Shown: positions 7,502-17,036, counted from the first letter of the stretch. The stretch is 64,000 nt of DNA from Saccharospirillum salsuginis (GCF_014651855.1 NZ_BMXR01000003.1:248001-312000), one strand, 5' to 3'. Numbers and translations are program-made. The notes: generated from the sequence alone by a model not told the origin.

Positions 7502-8305
7502 ATGCCGATGAGGTTCATTCTCTTTCTGGGCGTCTGGCTGTTGCTGGCGCCTGTGTCCCTGCTGGCCGCCTGTGAACGGCCTGTGCAGGTCGGTTGGGCA
7601 CCCTGGCCGCCTTATCAATATCTCGACAATGGTGACCGGCCGGCCGGTCTCGATATCGATATGGTCGAGGCGGTTCTCGACGAGATGGGCTGTGAGCGTA
7701 TCTACCAGAATGTACCCTGGAAACGGCGCCTGTTGCACATCGAATCCGGAAAGCTGGACGTCATCGCGGGCGCCTCTTATGTGCCCGAGCGCGATGAATA
7801 CGGTCGTTTCAGTCAGCCTTATCGGCAGGAGAGCGTTGTGGTGTTTGCCCGACCCGAGGACGCCGAGCGGTTGAGCGATGAGTCGAACCTGTTGGCGCTC
7901 GGGAATGAACGGGAACGGATTGCGACTGTGCTGGGGTACTATTACGGCGAGGATTTTGAACGGGCGATACGCGATCCGGATTTCCGCGACCGGGTCTTCG
8001 AGCTCCCCACCGAGGAAGCCGCTTTCCGCATGCTGGAGGCCGGGCGGGTGACCACCGTGGTGGCCGACCCTTATGTGGCCGCGCGATCGTTCAGTCGTAA
8101 CCCGCAGTGGGGGCAACTGGTGCCGGTCGAAACCCTGTATCGGACCGATATTCATTTTCTGCTCAGTCGGGCATCGCTTCCGGCGGACTTCGCCACCGAG
8201 TTCGATGCCGCCCTGGAACGGTTGGAGCGTCGGGGAGTCCTGAACCGGATTCGGGATCGATACGAATTGCATCAGTCCGGGCTTGGCGATGCGAAACAGC
8301 CGTAG
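7502..8305 (+). CDS. Periplasmic solute-binding protein, family 3-like (PBP type II)
   Basis: The product is about 267 residues from ATG 7502 (ATG 7508 is also possible), with a signal peptide of about 25 residues ending near LLAAC. The mature part follows the SBP_bac_3 pattern: VQVGWAPWPPYQYLDNGDRPAGLDIDMVEAVLDEMGC, then the WKRRLLHIESGKLDVIAGASY and FSQPYRQESVVVFA blocks. The family binds polar amino acids or similar small molecules for ABC transporters, or acts as a sensor module. No permease or ATPase gene is adjacent, so it may serve a distant transporter or a signalling system. Confidence 0.8.
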   Translation: MPMRFILFLGVWLLLAPVSLLAACERPVQVGWAPWPPYQYLDNGDRPAGLDIDMVEAVLDEMGCERIYQNVPWKRRLLHIESGKLDVIAGASYVPERDEYGRFSQPYRQESVVVFARPEDAERLSDESNLLALGNERERIATVLGYYYGEDFERAIRDPDFRDRVFELPTEEAAFRMLEAGRVTTVVADPYVAARSFSRNPQWGQLVPVETLYRTDIHFLLSRASLPADFATEFDAALERLERRGVLNRIRDRYELHQSGLGDAKQP

Positions 8306-8405
8306 TCGGGGCTGTCGCTTAGGGGCATGTCCGGCCATGGTATGGTCCGGAGGGCTCAACTATAGTGAGTACCTGCTAACCCCAATTAAAAAGAGGGGCG
8401 GAACC

Positions 8406-9239
8406 ATGGGGCGTCGTTGGTTCGTATTATGGGTCGTGGCCGCGTTGTGCCTGTGTTTGGGTGTGCCCGTACAGGCCGAATCCGACGTCCTGCAGGCGAT
8501 CTATCCCCGGCATTTGGCCGATCAGGATGTGCGTCAAGCGAACGGCTTCGCCATGGTCGCCTTGGCGCTGGAACACAGCGGGGCGGATTTCAAACTGGCG
8601 CTGTCCGACGCGCCGATGTCCCGTCGTCGCCTGGAACTGGAGCTGAAGCGGGGTGACTTGATCAATGTCGTCATGTTGCCCGATGCCCCGACCTACGACG
8701 AAGCCTACCTGAAGGTGGATTTTTCAGTGGATAAGGGTCTGCTGGGCCAGCGCGTGCATCTGGTCAGTGAACAGTCCCTCGATGCGTTTTCGGGCGTAAC
8801 CACCATGGATGAACTCAAGACGATGACCGGTTGTACCGGTTCGGCCTGGCGGATCACCAAGCAGTGGGAGGCGCACGGGTTCAAGCTGCTGAAAATCGAG
8901 AACTACGAGGAATTGTTCATCCATCTGGCCCGGGGCAGTTGCGACTATGTATCGCGCGGCGTCATGGAGATCCTGCCCGAGTGGGACGCCTACCATGACC
9001 GGTACCCCAACCTCCGCATCGAACCGAACCTGCTGGTGCAAACGCCGCTGCGTAACGTGATCTATGTCTCGCCGAATGCACCGGACTTGCGCGATGCATT
9101 GTCGCGCGGCCTGACCGAAGCCGAAGACAGTGGCGCGTTCGATGCGTTGTTCGAGCAGCTCTATGGTGACCGGCTCCGCGCCCTTAATCTGGGGCAGCGC
9201 CGGGTGCTGACCCTGGGCGACCCGCCGCCAGCTCCCTGA
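8406..9239 (+). CDS. Periplasmic binding-protein-like protein (PBP type II fold)
   Basis: The product is 277 residues from ATG 8406, preceded by GAGGGGCGG, with a Sec signal cleaved after VQA. The body resembles family 3 solute-binding proteins, but many consensus positions are lost (YPRHLADQDVRQANGFAMVALALEHSG at the N-terminus). A pair of Cys (about residues 142 and 180) could form a disulfide. It follows another binding protein in the same direction with no transporter genes nearby. The ligand is unknown; a periplasmic sensor role is as likely as transport. Confidence 0.65.
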   Translation: MGRRWFVLWVVAALCLCLGVPVQAESDVLQAIYPRHLADQDVRQANGFAMVALALEHSGADFKLALSDAPMSRRRLELELKRGDLINVVMLPDAPTYDEAYLKVDFSVDKGLLGQRVHLVSEQSLDAFSGVTTMDELKTMTGCTGSAWRITKQWEAHGFKLLKIENYEELFIHLARGSCDYVSRGVMEILPEWDAYHDRYPNLRIEPNLLVQTPLRNVIYVSPNAPDLRDALSRGLTEAEDSGAFDALFEQLYGDRLRALNLGQRRVLTLGDPPPAP

Positions 9240-9420
9240 TCAGAAAATCAATCCCACGTTACTTGAACGGCCCGGTGCCCGAATGGCGCCGGGCCGGCTT
9301 TACAGCCCCGTCCCGCCTCAGTAATCTTGCGCGCTTTTCAATACCCCACCGATAAGAGCCCGTTCAGGGCCACTCCGTCGAAAGAACGGAAACAACAACG
9401 CAAATGCACTGAGAGGCAAG

Positions 9421-10878
9421 ATGACAAAACAGTCCATTCATGGCGGCTGGAGCCGTCGTTTGACGTTTATTCTGGCGGCCGCCGGTTCGGCGGTCGGTCT
9501 GGGTAACCTGTGGAAGTTCCCCTACATCACCGGGGAATACGGCGGTGGCGCATTTGTGCTGGTGTATCTGGTGTCCATCGCCCTGGTGGGCGTGCCGCTG
9601 TTCATCGCCGAGTCGCTGATCGGCCGACAGACGCGTGAAGCGCCGATTCGGGCGCTGGACAGTCTGGCTCAGGCGTCCGGGCGCAGCCGCGGCTGGCAGT
9701 CCATTGGCTGGCTCGGGGCGGTCAACGGCCTGTTGATCCTGTCGTTTTACAGCGTCATCGCCGGTTGGTCGCTGGATTACCTGCTGGGCATGGCCCAAGG
9801 CCGTTTCAGCGGCGCCAGTAACGATGAGGTGGCCGCTGTATTCGATGGCCTGCTCGGTTCGGTGCCCCGGCTGATTCTCTGGCATACGGTCTTCATGGTC
9901 GCCGTCGTCTGGACCATTGCCCGGGGTGTGCAAAAAGGCATTGGCGAGGCGATTCAATTGATGATGCCGGCTCTGTTCGCCCTGATTCTGGCGCTGCTGG
10001 TCTATGGCGCACTCGAAGGCGACCTGCCGGCGGCCCTGTCGTTCATGTTCAGCGTCGATTTCAGCCGATTGTCGCTCGAAGCCTGGGTCGTGGCGCTGGG
10101 CCATTCGTTTTACACACTGAGCCTAGGCATGGCGGTGATCATGGCGTACGGCGCCTATATGCCGTCCGGCGTATCGCTGGTGCGTACCGCCGGCATCGTC
10201 GCTGTGACCGATACCCTGGTCGCTCTGCTGGCCGGTCTGGCCATTTTCGCGTTGGTGTTCGGCAACGGACTGGACGCGGGTTCCGGCCCGGGGTTGATGT
10301 TCGTCAGCCTGCCGATGGCGTTCGCCCAGATGCCGTTCGGCAGCCTGTTCGGCGCCGCTTTTTTCCTGCTGGTGGCGTTCGCCGCCCTGAGTTCGGCAAT
10401 CTCGCTGATCGAACCCATCGTCGCGTTCTGGGTGGAAAAAACCGGTATCGCGCGGACCAAGGCCACCGTCCTGCTGTGTCTGTTCGCCTGGTGCCTGGGC
10501 ATGGCCACGGTGTTGTCGTTCAATGCCTGGTCGAGCGACACCCTGTTTCACGACTGGTTTGGCAAAACGCCCTTCGACAGTTTCGACTGGCTGAGCACCA
10601 ACATTCTGTTGCCCCTGGGCGGTGTGTTGACGGCGCTGTTCGCCGGCTGGTTCGTATTGCCGGCGCTGCTGAAGCAGCAGTATCAGGAAGGGGGTGATTC
10701 CAAAGGCTTTTCGGTATGGCTGTTCGCTTTGAGGGTGATCTCACCGGCGGGCGTGACGCTTGTACTGCTGACGGGACTGGGCGTGAACCTCTGGGCCAGT
10801 GCGGCTCTGGCGGCCGGAGTCGTCATCGGGGCGGGCTGGCTGAGTGCCCCGCGCGGGTGGCGGACCCGGGAAGCCTAA
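9421..10878 (+). CDS. Sodium-dependent transporter, NSS/SNF family
   Basis: The product is 485 residues, about 12 membrane segments, in the inner membrane. TM1 carries the family signature AAAGSAVGLGNLWKFPY followed by GGGAFVLVYL, including the unwound TM1 residues that bind Na+ and substrate in LeuT. Members use the Na+ gradient to import amino acids or related compounds. It is a monocistronic gene followed by two hairpins (10891-10950). The substrate cannot be told from sequence; Na+ coupling suits a saline habitat. Confidence 0.93.
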   Translation: MTKQSIHGGWSRRLTFILAAAGSAVGLGNLWKFPYITGEYGGGAFVLVYLVSIALVGVPLFIAESLIGRQTREAPIRALDSLAQASGRSRGWQSIGWLGAVNGLLILSFYSVIAGWSLDYLLGMAQGRFSGASNDEVAAVFDGLLGSVPRLILWHTVFMVAVVWTIARGVQKGIGEAIQLMMPALFALILALLVYGALEGDLPAALSFMFSVDFSRLSLEAWVVALGHSFYTLSLGMAVIMAYGAYMPSGVSLVRTAGIVAVTDTLVALLAGLAIFALVFGNGLDAGSGPGLMFVSLPMAFAQMPFGSLFGAAFFLLVAFAALSSAISLIEPIVAFWVEKTGIARTKATVLLCLFAWCLGMATVLSFNAWSSDTLFHDWFGKTPFDSFDWLSTNILLPLGGVLTALFAGWFVLPALLKQQYQEGGDSKGFSVWLFALRVISPAGVTLVLLTGLGVNLWASAALAAGVVIGAGWLSAPRGWRTREA

Positions 10879-10890
10879 ACTTCCCGACGA

Positions 10891-10950
10891 GCCGGGTGCC
10901 CGACGATTTGGGCACCCGGCAAACACAATCGAGTCGGGGAAGGCCGACTC
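10891..10950. terminator. Two hairpins between convergent genes, probable bidirectional terminator
   Basis: A perfect 11-bp stem GCCGGGTGCCC / GGGCACCCGGC with an 8-base loop (10891-10920) is followed by a 7-bp stem GAGTCGG / CCGACTC (10931-10950) that abuts the HU stop codon. Neither has a strong T-run, so termination efficiency is uncertain. The position between convergent genes supports the role. Confidence 0.6.
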
Positions 10951-11278
10951 AGTTGGCCATGTCCTTCAGTTTCTTCAATGGGCGGATCTTGACGGCGGTG
11001 CTCGCCGGCTTGGCCGCGATCATGATTTCCTCTCCGGTGAACGGATTCACACCCGGACGTGCTTTGCGGGCCGGCTTCTTGACCGATTGAATCTTCATCA
11101 TGCCCGGCAGTACGAATTCGCCACAGGCGCGCTTCTTGATGTGCCGTTCGATCAGATCGCCCAGTTCATCCAGAACCGCCTGAACGTCTTTCTTGGTCAG
11201 TTCGGTGTTCTCGGCAATCTCGGAGACGATTTGGGTTTTGGTGTAACGTTCTTTAATCGCAGTGGTTTTCTTGGCCAT
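10949..11278 (-). CDS. HU-family DNA-binding protein
   Basis: The product is 109 residues from ATG 11278 (MAKKTTAIKERYTKTQ); the frame is open further upstream, but this start gives the usual basic N-terminus. It shows the HU fold: TKTQIVSEIAENTELTKKDVQAVLDEL (helices) and the beta-arm block KPARKARPGVNPFTGEEI, with the conserved RPGVNPFTGE tip. It bends and compacts DNA. The basic leader and C-terminal RPLKKLKDMAN make it slightly longer than E. coli HU (90 residues). It probably belongs to the nucleoid-associated set and is transcribed alone. Confidence 0.93.
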   Translation of the reverse strand: MAKKTTAIKERYTKTQIVSEIAENTELTKKDVQAVLDELGDLIERHIKKRACGEFVLPGMMKIQSVKKPARKARPGVNPFTGEEIMIAAKPASTAVKIRPLKKLKDMAN

Positions 11279-11791
11279 GCTCGCTTCCCGATGTGTTGAT
11301 TCAGTGCTGTATGGGTGACGATGCCGTTTCGGCGCATACAAAGCCTGCCAACGGCATTGCTCTCGACTTTAGCGCATTGTTCGACGGTTGAATACGGGGA
11401 AAATGGGGCTTTGCGCGGGTTTTTTGACATTCGACCGGTAAAACGACCCCGGGCGATGCCATTTTGGGCTTTCCTGTCCATTCGCGAGGCCGGCCCGACC
11501 GGCCGCGCGGACGGTTCGCCCAACCCGGCTTGCGCGAAGCCGGTTGCGGCGGGTGTCCGACAGCGGTCGGTCGGGCCTTGAAAATCAGAGTACGCCAATC
11601 CGCCGGAGAGCGCCATCAGCCGGGACTCCTACTTTGGTCGTTACTTTCTTACGACGTTCCAGTGACAAAAAATGGCTGTGTGAGGGCTTGAGTTGACCTA
11701 AACTGGTTGGAAGCATGTTCAGCCAGTTGGAGCAGTGGTTGAGTGGCTCGGGTTGAGAAATCGCGGAGCGCCGCTCATCGAACCGGACGTC
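11279..11791. other. Intergenic region upstream of divergent HU and HD-GYP genes
   Basis: This 513-bp region has several open frames, but none shows a coding pattern or a homologue I recognise. It is GC-rich in the middle (11490-11560) with CCGGCC-rich short inverted repeats. The promoter for HU should lie between 11279 and about 11400, and that for the HD-GYP gene near 11700. No clear operator is seen. Confidence 0.35.
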
Positions 11792-13075
11792 ATGATTCAC
11801 TCTCAGTCTTCGACTCCCGTCGGTCCGTTGTGGGAGAACCAGTCCCGAATCGACCCCCGACATGTCCAGATGGGGCATTTCGTCGCGCGTCTGGATAAAC
11901 CCTGGGAAGATTCCCCCTTCATGATGCAAGGGGTGCTGGTCGACAACGAGGACACCAAGCTCTGGCTGGTCCGGCATTGCGCCTGGGTCGTGATCGACCT
12001 CGAACGCAGCCTCAACAAAGCTCCCCCCACTTCCCATGCCCGAATCACACCGGGAGGGCGTCAGCCTTCCGACCGCGACGCCATCACCCACCCGGTGAAC
12101 ATCCTGCGTCGTGCCCGGGTCGACCGCAAAACCATGAAAGCCGCGCTGCGCGGCTACATCGCGTTGGACAAACAAGCCCGCCGACTGATCAAGGCGTTCG
12201 CCGAAGGCGGTCAGTTGGATGTGCACACGGCCCGCAGCGTGGTCAAGGAACTGTCGAGCGCGATGGAGCACAACCTGGCGGCCATGGTCTGGCTGACCCG
12301 GATCAAACAGCAGGACAACTACACCGCCGAGCATTGCATCAACGTCGCCATCCTGGCGATGGGGCTGGCGCATGCCCTGGAATGGAAACAACCGGACATC
12401 GAACTGGCCGGAGTCGCCGGCCTGCTGCACGATCTCGGCAAGATGAAACTCGACACGAGCATTCTCAACAAGGTCGAACAGTTGACCCCCGAGGAATTCG
12501 AGCATCTGAAGTCGCACGCCCTGGTGGGCTATGAACTGCTGAGCGAAGACCCGGATGTCTCGGAGAACATTACCCAGGCCGTGCGCGATCATCACGAACG
12601 GCCCGACGGCCACGGTTACCCGCACGGTAAGCATGGCGCCGAGATCAGCCCGCTGTCCTCCCTGGTCGCCATTGTCGACGCCTACGACGCCATCACCTCG
12701 CACCGAGTCTACGACGCCGCACGTTCACACCACGAGGCGCTGGGCATCCTGTGGCAGCAACGGGGCAAGCAATTCGACAAGGACATGGTCGAGGTGTTCA
12801 TTCAGTTCATGGGCTGGGTTACACCCGGTACATTGGTGCGCCTGTCGAACAATCAGTTGGCGATCGTTGTACAGGCCAAACCCGGTCAGCGGTTGTTACC
12901 GGTGGTCCGTCTGCTCGACCCCTCCAATGACGGCTACGCACTGGGCGAGACCTGCGACCTGTCGACGCGACTGACACCCGAAGGCGATATGCAACTGCGC
13001 ATCGCCCAGGTCCTGCCCGATGGCGCCGAAGGCGTGGATATGGTGCGCATGTCGGCCGACTACATCGCCCGTTGA
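11792..13075 (+). CDS. HD-GYP cyclic-di-GMP phosphodiesterase with N-terminal DUF3391
   Basis: The product is about 427 residues from ATG 11792; GTG 11735, with GGAG four bases upstream, is an alternative that adds 19 residues. Residues of about 15-110 form a DUF3391 domain (HVQMGHFVARLDKPWEDSPF). The HD-GYP domain follows, with LLHDLGKMKLD (metal ligands His-Asp) near residue 213 and HHERPDGHGYP near 268, the complete GYP signature. It hydrolyses c-di-GMP to GMP, favouring motility over biofilm. The cytosolic protein is followed closely by a convergent small gene (stop at 13075, next stop at 13080). Confidence 0.93.
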   Translation: MIHSQSSTPVGPLWENQSRIDPRHVQMGHFVARLDKPWEDSPFMMQGVLVDNEDTKLWLVRHCAWVVIDLERSLNKAPPTSHARITPGGRQPSDRDAITHPVNILRRARVDRKTMKAALRGYIALDKQARRLIKAFAEGGQLDVHTARSVVKELSSAMEHNLAAMVWLTRIKQQDNYTAEHCINVAILAMGLAHALEWKQPDIELAGVAGLLHDLGKMKLDTSILNKVEQLTPEEFEHLKSHALVGYELLSEDPDVSENITQAVRDHHERPDGHGYPHGKHGAEISPLSSLVAIVDAYDAITSHRVYDAARSHHEALGILWQQRGKQFDKDMVEVFIQFMGWVTPGTLVRLSNNQLAIVVQAKPGQRLLPVVRLLDPSNDGYALGETCDLSTRLTPEGDMQLRIAQVLPDGAEGVDMVRMSADYIAR

Positions 13076-13079
13076 ATCG

Positions 13080-13409
13080 TCACTGCAGCCAGTTCCGCTC
13101 GTTGTACGGCTGCATCTCCACCTTCTCCAGCTTGCGTCCCACCATGATCACCCAGCCCAGAAAGCGCCGGTCCCCGATCGAGGTGAACTCGAACTGGTAA
13201 TACCGCTTGAACGCGAACAGGGTCTCATCCGACCGGCACGGGCGGATGCGGGCGAGGATGATGCTCTGGTCGAGCAGTTGCACGCCTTCTTCCTTCAGGG
13301 TGCGGCGCGCGTGGCCCAGCGCTACCTGGCGAATACCGAGGTGGTGCCAGAACCAGGCTCCGAAGGCGGCGAAGACAAGAATCAGAATGAGGGTTTCGTT
13401 GCTCAGCAT
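13080..13409 (-). CDS. DUF3301 membrane-anchored protein
   Basis: The product is 109 residues with one N-terminal transmembrane helix (LILILVFAAFGAWFW) followed by the DUF3301 pattern GVQLLDQSIILARIRPCRSD and a beta-rich tail (YYQFEFTSIGDRRFLGWVIMVGRKL). This small inner-membrane family is widespread in gammaproteobacteria and has no known function. It is convergent with the HD-GYP gene. Confidence 0.85.
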   Translation of the reverse strand: MLSNETLILILVFAAFGAWFWHHLGIRQVALGHARRTLKEEGVQLLDQSIILARIRPCRSDETLFAFKRYYQFEFTSIGDRRFLGWVIMVGRKLEKVEMQPYNERNWLQ

Positions 13410-13503
13410 AGGGTTAGGTTCGACGAGTCGCGCCTGATGGCCGGGGTTCGAGAGTATATTGGGATTCCCGTGGCGTTTTCACCCTTGGATGAGCCGGCCA
13501 CGG

Positions 13504-13857
13504 CTATTGCGGCCCATCCTTCTGCCAGGGCCACCGGCCTTCGACTTCCAGGAACAGAGTCAGGCTCAGGAAGGTCCGTATCAGCACGATCACGGCGAGA
13601 ATGCCGACATTCTGCAGCGAATCCGCTACGATCACGGTCCGGATGATGTCGCCGGCGATCATGAATTCCAGACCCAGAATGATCGAGCGACCCAGATTCT
13701 GCCGGAATTTCTTGTAGGCCACGCCTTCACCCAGCGCCCGATAGGTGCGCACGAAGACGGCCGTCGCCAGGCAGGATCCGATCAGCACCACCAATACACC
13801 GAATGCCTCGAGGGCGTAGCCGGTAACGGTCATGATTTGGATGAATTCCGATTCCAT
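13504..13857 (-). CDS. DUF1622 membrane protein
   Basis: The product is 117 residues from ATG 13857 (MESEFIQIM); a longer frame exists, but its first 20 residues lack family character. Three membrane segments are visible, with the conserved block YKKFRQNLGRSIILGLEFMIAGDIIRTV, typical of DUF1622. It is an inner-membrane protein of unknown function. It is followed, in its own direction, by the DUF3301 gene after 94 bases. Confidence 0.85.
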   Translation of the reverse strand: MESEFIQIMTVTGYALEAFGVLVVLIGSCLATAVFVRTYRALGEGVAYKKFRQNLGRSIILGLEFMIAGDIIRTVIVADSLQNVGILAVIVLIRTFLSLTLFLEVEGRWPWQKDGPQ

Positions 13858-14046
13858 GGCGATGTTTCCGTAAGGTAAGGTACTCCTATTGTTAGTCGCC
13901 AAATGGCTCGAAGGCAAACGGAGCCGCAGGGGCGGACACCTCCGAAACGGTTATTCAATTGGAGGTATGTGGCCCGGGTAATGCGGGGTACACTGGCTTG
14001 TGTGGTAGTCGATCCGACGCTGTTGATCTGAAAATATGGAGTTCAA

Positions 14047-15930
14047 GTGGCAGTACGAGGTGGCCGTTCGCAGTGGGTGGTAGCTTTTTTGGAGTGGACC
14101 GTGAGGGTCGCGCTGGCGTGCGCCCTGGCCACCACCGTTAACGCCGACGTTCTGCCGGCGAACGATCTCCCCGAAGACGTGGCGGGCCAATTGGAACTGA
14201 TGCGTGAACCACCCGGTAGCGACGGGTCCCTGGGTTTAGCGCTCGGCCGGCCGGAGGCCGACTGGACGACGTTGACCGAATCGTCCCCCAATTTCAGCTT
14301 CGACCGCGCCGCCTACTGGGTGCGCTTTCGGGTTCACAACCCCACGGAAGAAGCGATCCGCCTGATTTTCGATGTCGCCCAACCGTTGCAGGACTACATT
14401 GACGCCTGGGTGCTCGACGCGACCGGTTCCCCCATCGAGACCTGGCACACCGGCGACCGCCGCCCCACCTCTCAACGCCCCTTTCTGTACCGTGCCTTCG
14501 CCTTTCCGTTCACCGTCGAGCCCGGACAGGACATTACGTTCATCGCCCGCTTCGATACGCACGACGGCCTCTACGATGCACTGCCGATGCAACTGGTCGA
14601 TCAGCCGACCTTTTTCAAGCAAAAGGATCGGGAGTCACTCTGGTTCGGGTTCTATTACGGCGCCATCGTCATTCTGCTGCTGTACAACTTGGTGGTGGGG
14701 CTGGTGACGCGTGAACGCGATTTCCTCTGGTACAGTCTCTATCTCGGCTGTTTCCTGGTCTGGAACCTGGCCTTCCGGGGGTACCTGGCGTTGGGCCCCC
14801 TGGCCAACGCGCCGGTTGTGAATAACATGGCCGTCGGTTTTGTCGGTAGCAGCATCTTTATTTCACTGATCGTCTTCACCAAACGGTTCCTGTATCTGAG
14901 TGAGCGCATGCCCCGCACCGATCTCCTGATGGTGGTTCTCGCCATTATGATGGTGGCTCCGATGGCGCTGTCCCTTCTGGATTACTATGCGCTGGTGTTT
15001 TCCATCGAAATTCCACTGGCGCTGGTCATAATGATGACAGTGTTGTGGGTCGGGATTTACCAGTCGTGGAAAGGGTATCGCGCCGGCAAGATCTATCTGT
15101 TGGCCTGGATTTTCCTCATCGTAGCCGCCTTCGCCTACTACGGCCGGGTTTATTCCCTGGTGCCGTCGACCTGGTTGACCGAGAACGCGTTGAACATCGG
15201 CTCGATGATCGAAATCCTGGTGCTGTCACTGGCGCTGGCGGATCGCATTTCCACCTTCAAACAACAGCGACTGGACGACCAGGCCTACCTGATTGCGCGC
15301 GAACAGGAGATGAATCAGGAACTGAAACAGCGGGTTGAAGAGAAAACCCAGGCGTTCAAACAACTGGCCGAACGGTACGAGCAGGAATCGATCACCGATG
15401 TGCTGACCGGACTGAGAAACCGCCGAACCTTCGACGACATCGTGTCCCAGACCCTGCGCCATCGCGACCGCGAAACCCCCTGGATGTGTCTGGCGCTGAT
15501 CGACCTGGACCACTTCAAGACGTTCAACGACCGCTACGGCCATCCCGCCGGCGACGATGTGCTGGAACAGCTCGGCTACCTGCTGCAGGGGTTCTTCCAG
15601 CGCACCGACGACTTCGTGTTCCGACTCGGCGGCGAGGAATTCGGAGTGGTGTTCCGTGTGGACTCTCCGGACGCCGTCACCGAAATGATGGACCGTTTCC
15701 AGATTGCCCTGGCGGACACCGAGTCGCTGGCTTCTCTGGCCGGCGCCGAACCGCTCACCGCCTCCATCGGGGTGGCCTGCGTACCCGCCGGCGGCTCGAT
15801 GAAACCGGCCGACTTGTATTCCCACGCGGATCAGTTGTTGTATCAGTGCAAGGAAGGGGGCCGGAATCAGTATCGGGTTGAGGTGATCGATTCACCGGGT
15901 GTCGATGCCCGACACCTCGTCTCAGAATAG
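14047..15930 (+). CDS. Diguanylate cyclase with 7TMR-DISM sensor
   Basis: The product is 627 residues from GTG 14047 (GGAG 6 bases upstream). Domains in order: signal peptide to about 34; periplasmic 7TMR-DISMED2 beta-sandwich about 45-185 (FSFDRAAYWVRFRV...); seven membrane helices about 195-395; a coiled coil of about 50 residues; and a GGDEF domain about 450-612. The catalytic loop is GGEEF at 528-532, and RTDD at 519-522, five residues before it, is a complete inhibitory I-site. It therefore probably makes c-di-GMP with product inhibition, opposing the HD-GYP enzyme at 11792. The periplasmic domain may bind a carbohydrate. Confidence 0.95.
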   Translation: MAVRGGRSQWVVAFLEWTVRVALACALATTVNADVLPANDLPEDVAGQLELMREPPGSDGSLGLALGRPEADWTTLTESSPNFSFDRAAYWVRFRVHNPTEEAIRLIFDVAQPLQDYIDAWVLDATGSPIETWHTGDRRPTSQRPFLYRAFAFPFTVEPGQDITFIARFDTHDGLYDALPMQLVDQPTFFKQKDRESLWFGFYYGAIVILLLYNLVVGLVTRERDFLWYSLYLGCFLVWNLAFRGYLALGPLANAPVVNNMAVGFVGSSIFISLIVFTKRFLYLSERMPRTDLLMVVLAIMMVAPMALSLLDYYALVFSIEIPLALVIMMTVLWVGIYQSWKGYRAGKIYLLAWIFLIVAAFAYYGRVYSLVPSTWLTENALNIGSMIEILVLSLALADRISTFKQQRLDDQAYLIAREQEMNQELKQRVEEKTQAFKQLAERYEQESITDVLTGLRNRRTFDDIVSQTLRHRDRETPWMCLALIDLDHFKTFNDRYGHPAGDDVLEQLGYLLQGFFQRTDDFVFRLGGEEFGVVFRVDSPDAVTEMMDRFQIALADTESLASLAGAEPLTASIGVACVPAGGSMKPADLYSHADQLLYQCKEGGRNQYRVEVIDSPGVDARHLVSE

Positions 15931-16401
15931 AGGATCCCCGGGGTTTTCGGCGGCCTGCCGGATCCAATCCTTCATTTGCGCCTCGTCGTAGGGTTCGTTC
16001 TCAAAAATGTGAAAGTAACGCGTGTTCGGATCCTTGGATCCGACGGGCGGCAATGGGTCCAACGACGTACCGCGCAGGAAGGTCACCTTGATGTACTTGT
16101 TGAAGCAGTGGTAGCTGAGAAACCAACCATTGCCTTCGATGCCGTAAAAGGGTGAATTCCACCGAACGGCCTTTTTAACGTTGGGAACCGCGCTTTCTAT
16201 CAGTTCATCGAGGAACCGGCCGGCGTCATGCTTCCAGCCCGGCATGGCGGCGATGTAGTCCTGCACTGGCGCGTCGCCGTCGGCCTTGGGAATTTGCGGG
16301 TTGCCGCCGGAGAGGAGTACTGGCTTGCCATCCGCGGGTGGCTTCGGGGTCGCCGTCTTTTTGCCGGCTTTCGGTGCTTTGGGTTTGGATTTGGTGGCCA
16401 T
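15922..16401 (-). CDS. DUF1801-domain protein with Lys/Pro/Ala-rich leader
   Basis: The product is 159 residues. The first 40 are basic and low-complexity (MATKSKPKAPKAGKKTATPK). The rest is a DUF1801 (YdhG-like) domain: VQDYIAAMPGWKHDAGRFLDEL, AVRWNSPFYGIEGNGWFLSYH and KVTFLRGTSLDPLPP. The family has no established enzymatic role. The gene overlaps the 3' end of the convergent diguanylate cyclase by 9 bases and lies after another DUF1801-containing gene, with which it is probably co-transcribed (30-base gap). Confidence 0.85.
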   Translation of the reverse strand: MATKSKPKAPKAGKKTATPKPPADGKPVLLSGGNPQIPKADGDAPVQDYIAAMPGWKHDAGRFLDELIESAVPNVKKAVRWNSPFYGIEGNGWFLSYHCFNKYIKVTFLRGTSLDPLPPVGSKDPNTRYFHIFENEPYDEAQMKDWIRQAAENPGDPLF

Positions 16402-16430
16402 GGTTGGGACCTCCCGGTTGAATCGGTTGG

Positions 16431-17027
16431 CTAGCGGTCGTTCGGACCCTTGCCATTGAAGATCGCTTCCAGGCTTTTTTCAATCCGCGACACGCGGGTT
16501 TTGGATTGTTTCGCGCCGGAGAAGTGCAGCAGGTAAGCCCGTTGCCGGCCGGGGGTCAGGGCGTCGAAGGCGTCTTTCAAACCGGGCACTTCATCGAGCT
16601 TGGTGATGAGCTCTTCGGGGTAGTCGAATTCCTCGGTTTTCTTGAATTCCACCTTCAGACCGGCTTTCTCGGCATCGATCGAAGCCTGAATGTAGCGGCG
16701 GATGAGCGGTTCCCGTTCATGGACTTCGTCGACGCTGGTGAATTCCAGCCGCCGCGCCGCCTGGGTGTTCTTGCCCGGTTGCCGGAGCAGACCCTCGGGG
16801 TCTTCCAGCAGTGAACCGTTAACGATCAACAACGCGCAGAAGTGTTTGAAACCCTGCAGGATCAGCAGGTTGGTGTTGTCGAGTGTGTAGCAGGGGTGGC
16901 CCCACTTGAAGTCTTCGGTCAGGGGGCTGTCGAGGCAGATGTCCCGCAGGGCGCTTTGTGCTTCCCGCCATTGTTTTGATCGGGCCAGATAGCCATCGAC
17001 CATTTTGGCTTTGAGGTCTTGTTTCAT
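16431..17027 (-). CDS. YdeI/OmdA-family protein
   Basis: The product is 198 residues. The N-terminal DUF1801-like part (WREAQSALRDICLDSPLTEDFKWGHPCYTL) is followed by the OmdA helical domain (ALTPGRQRAYLLHFSGAKQSKTRVSRIEK). Members are named for a link to polymyxin or bacteriocin protection, but the mechanism is unknown. It probably forms an operon with 15922-16401. A third OmdA-type protein lies at 60962-61216. Confidence 0.85.
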   Translation of the reverse strand: MKQDLKAKMVDGYLARSKQWREAQSALRDICLDSPLTEDFKWGHPCYTLDNTNLLILQGFKHFCALLIVNGSLLEDPEGLLRQPGKNTQAARRLEFTSVDEVHEREPLIRRYIQASIDAEKAGLKVEFKKTEEFDYPEELITKLDEVPGLKDAFDALTPGRQRAYLLHFSGAKQSKTRVSRIEKSLEAIFNGKGPNDR

Positions 17028-17036
17028 GGAGGCTCC

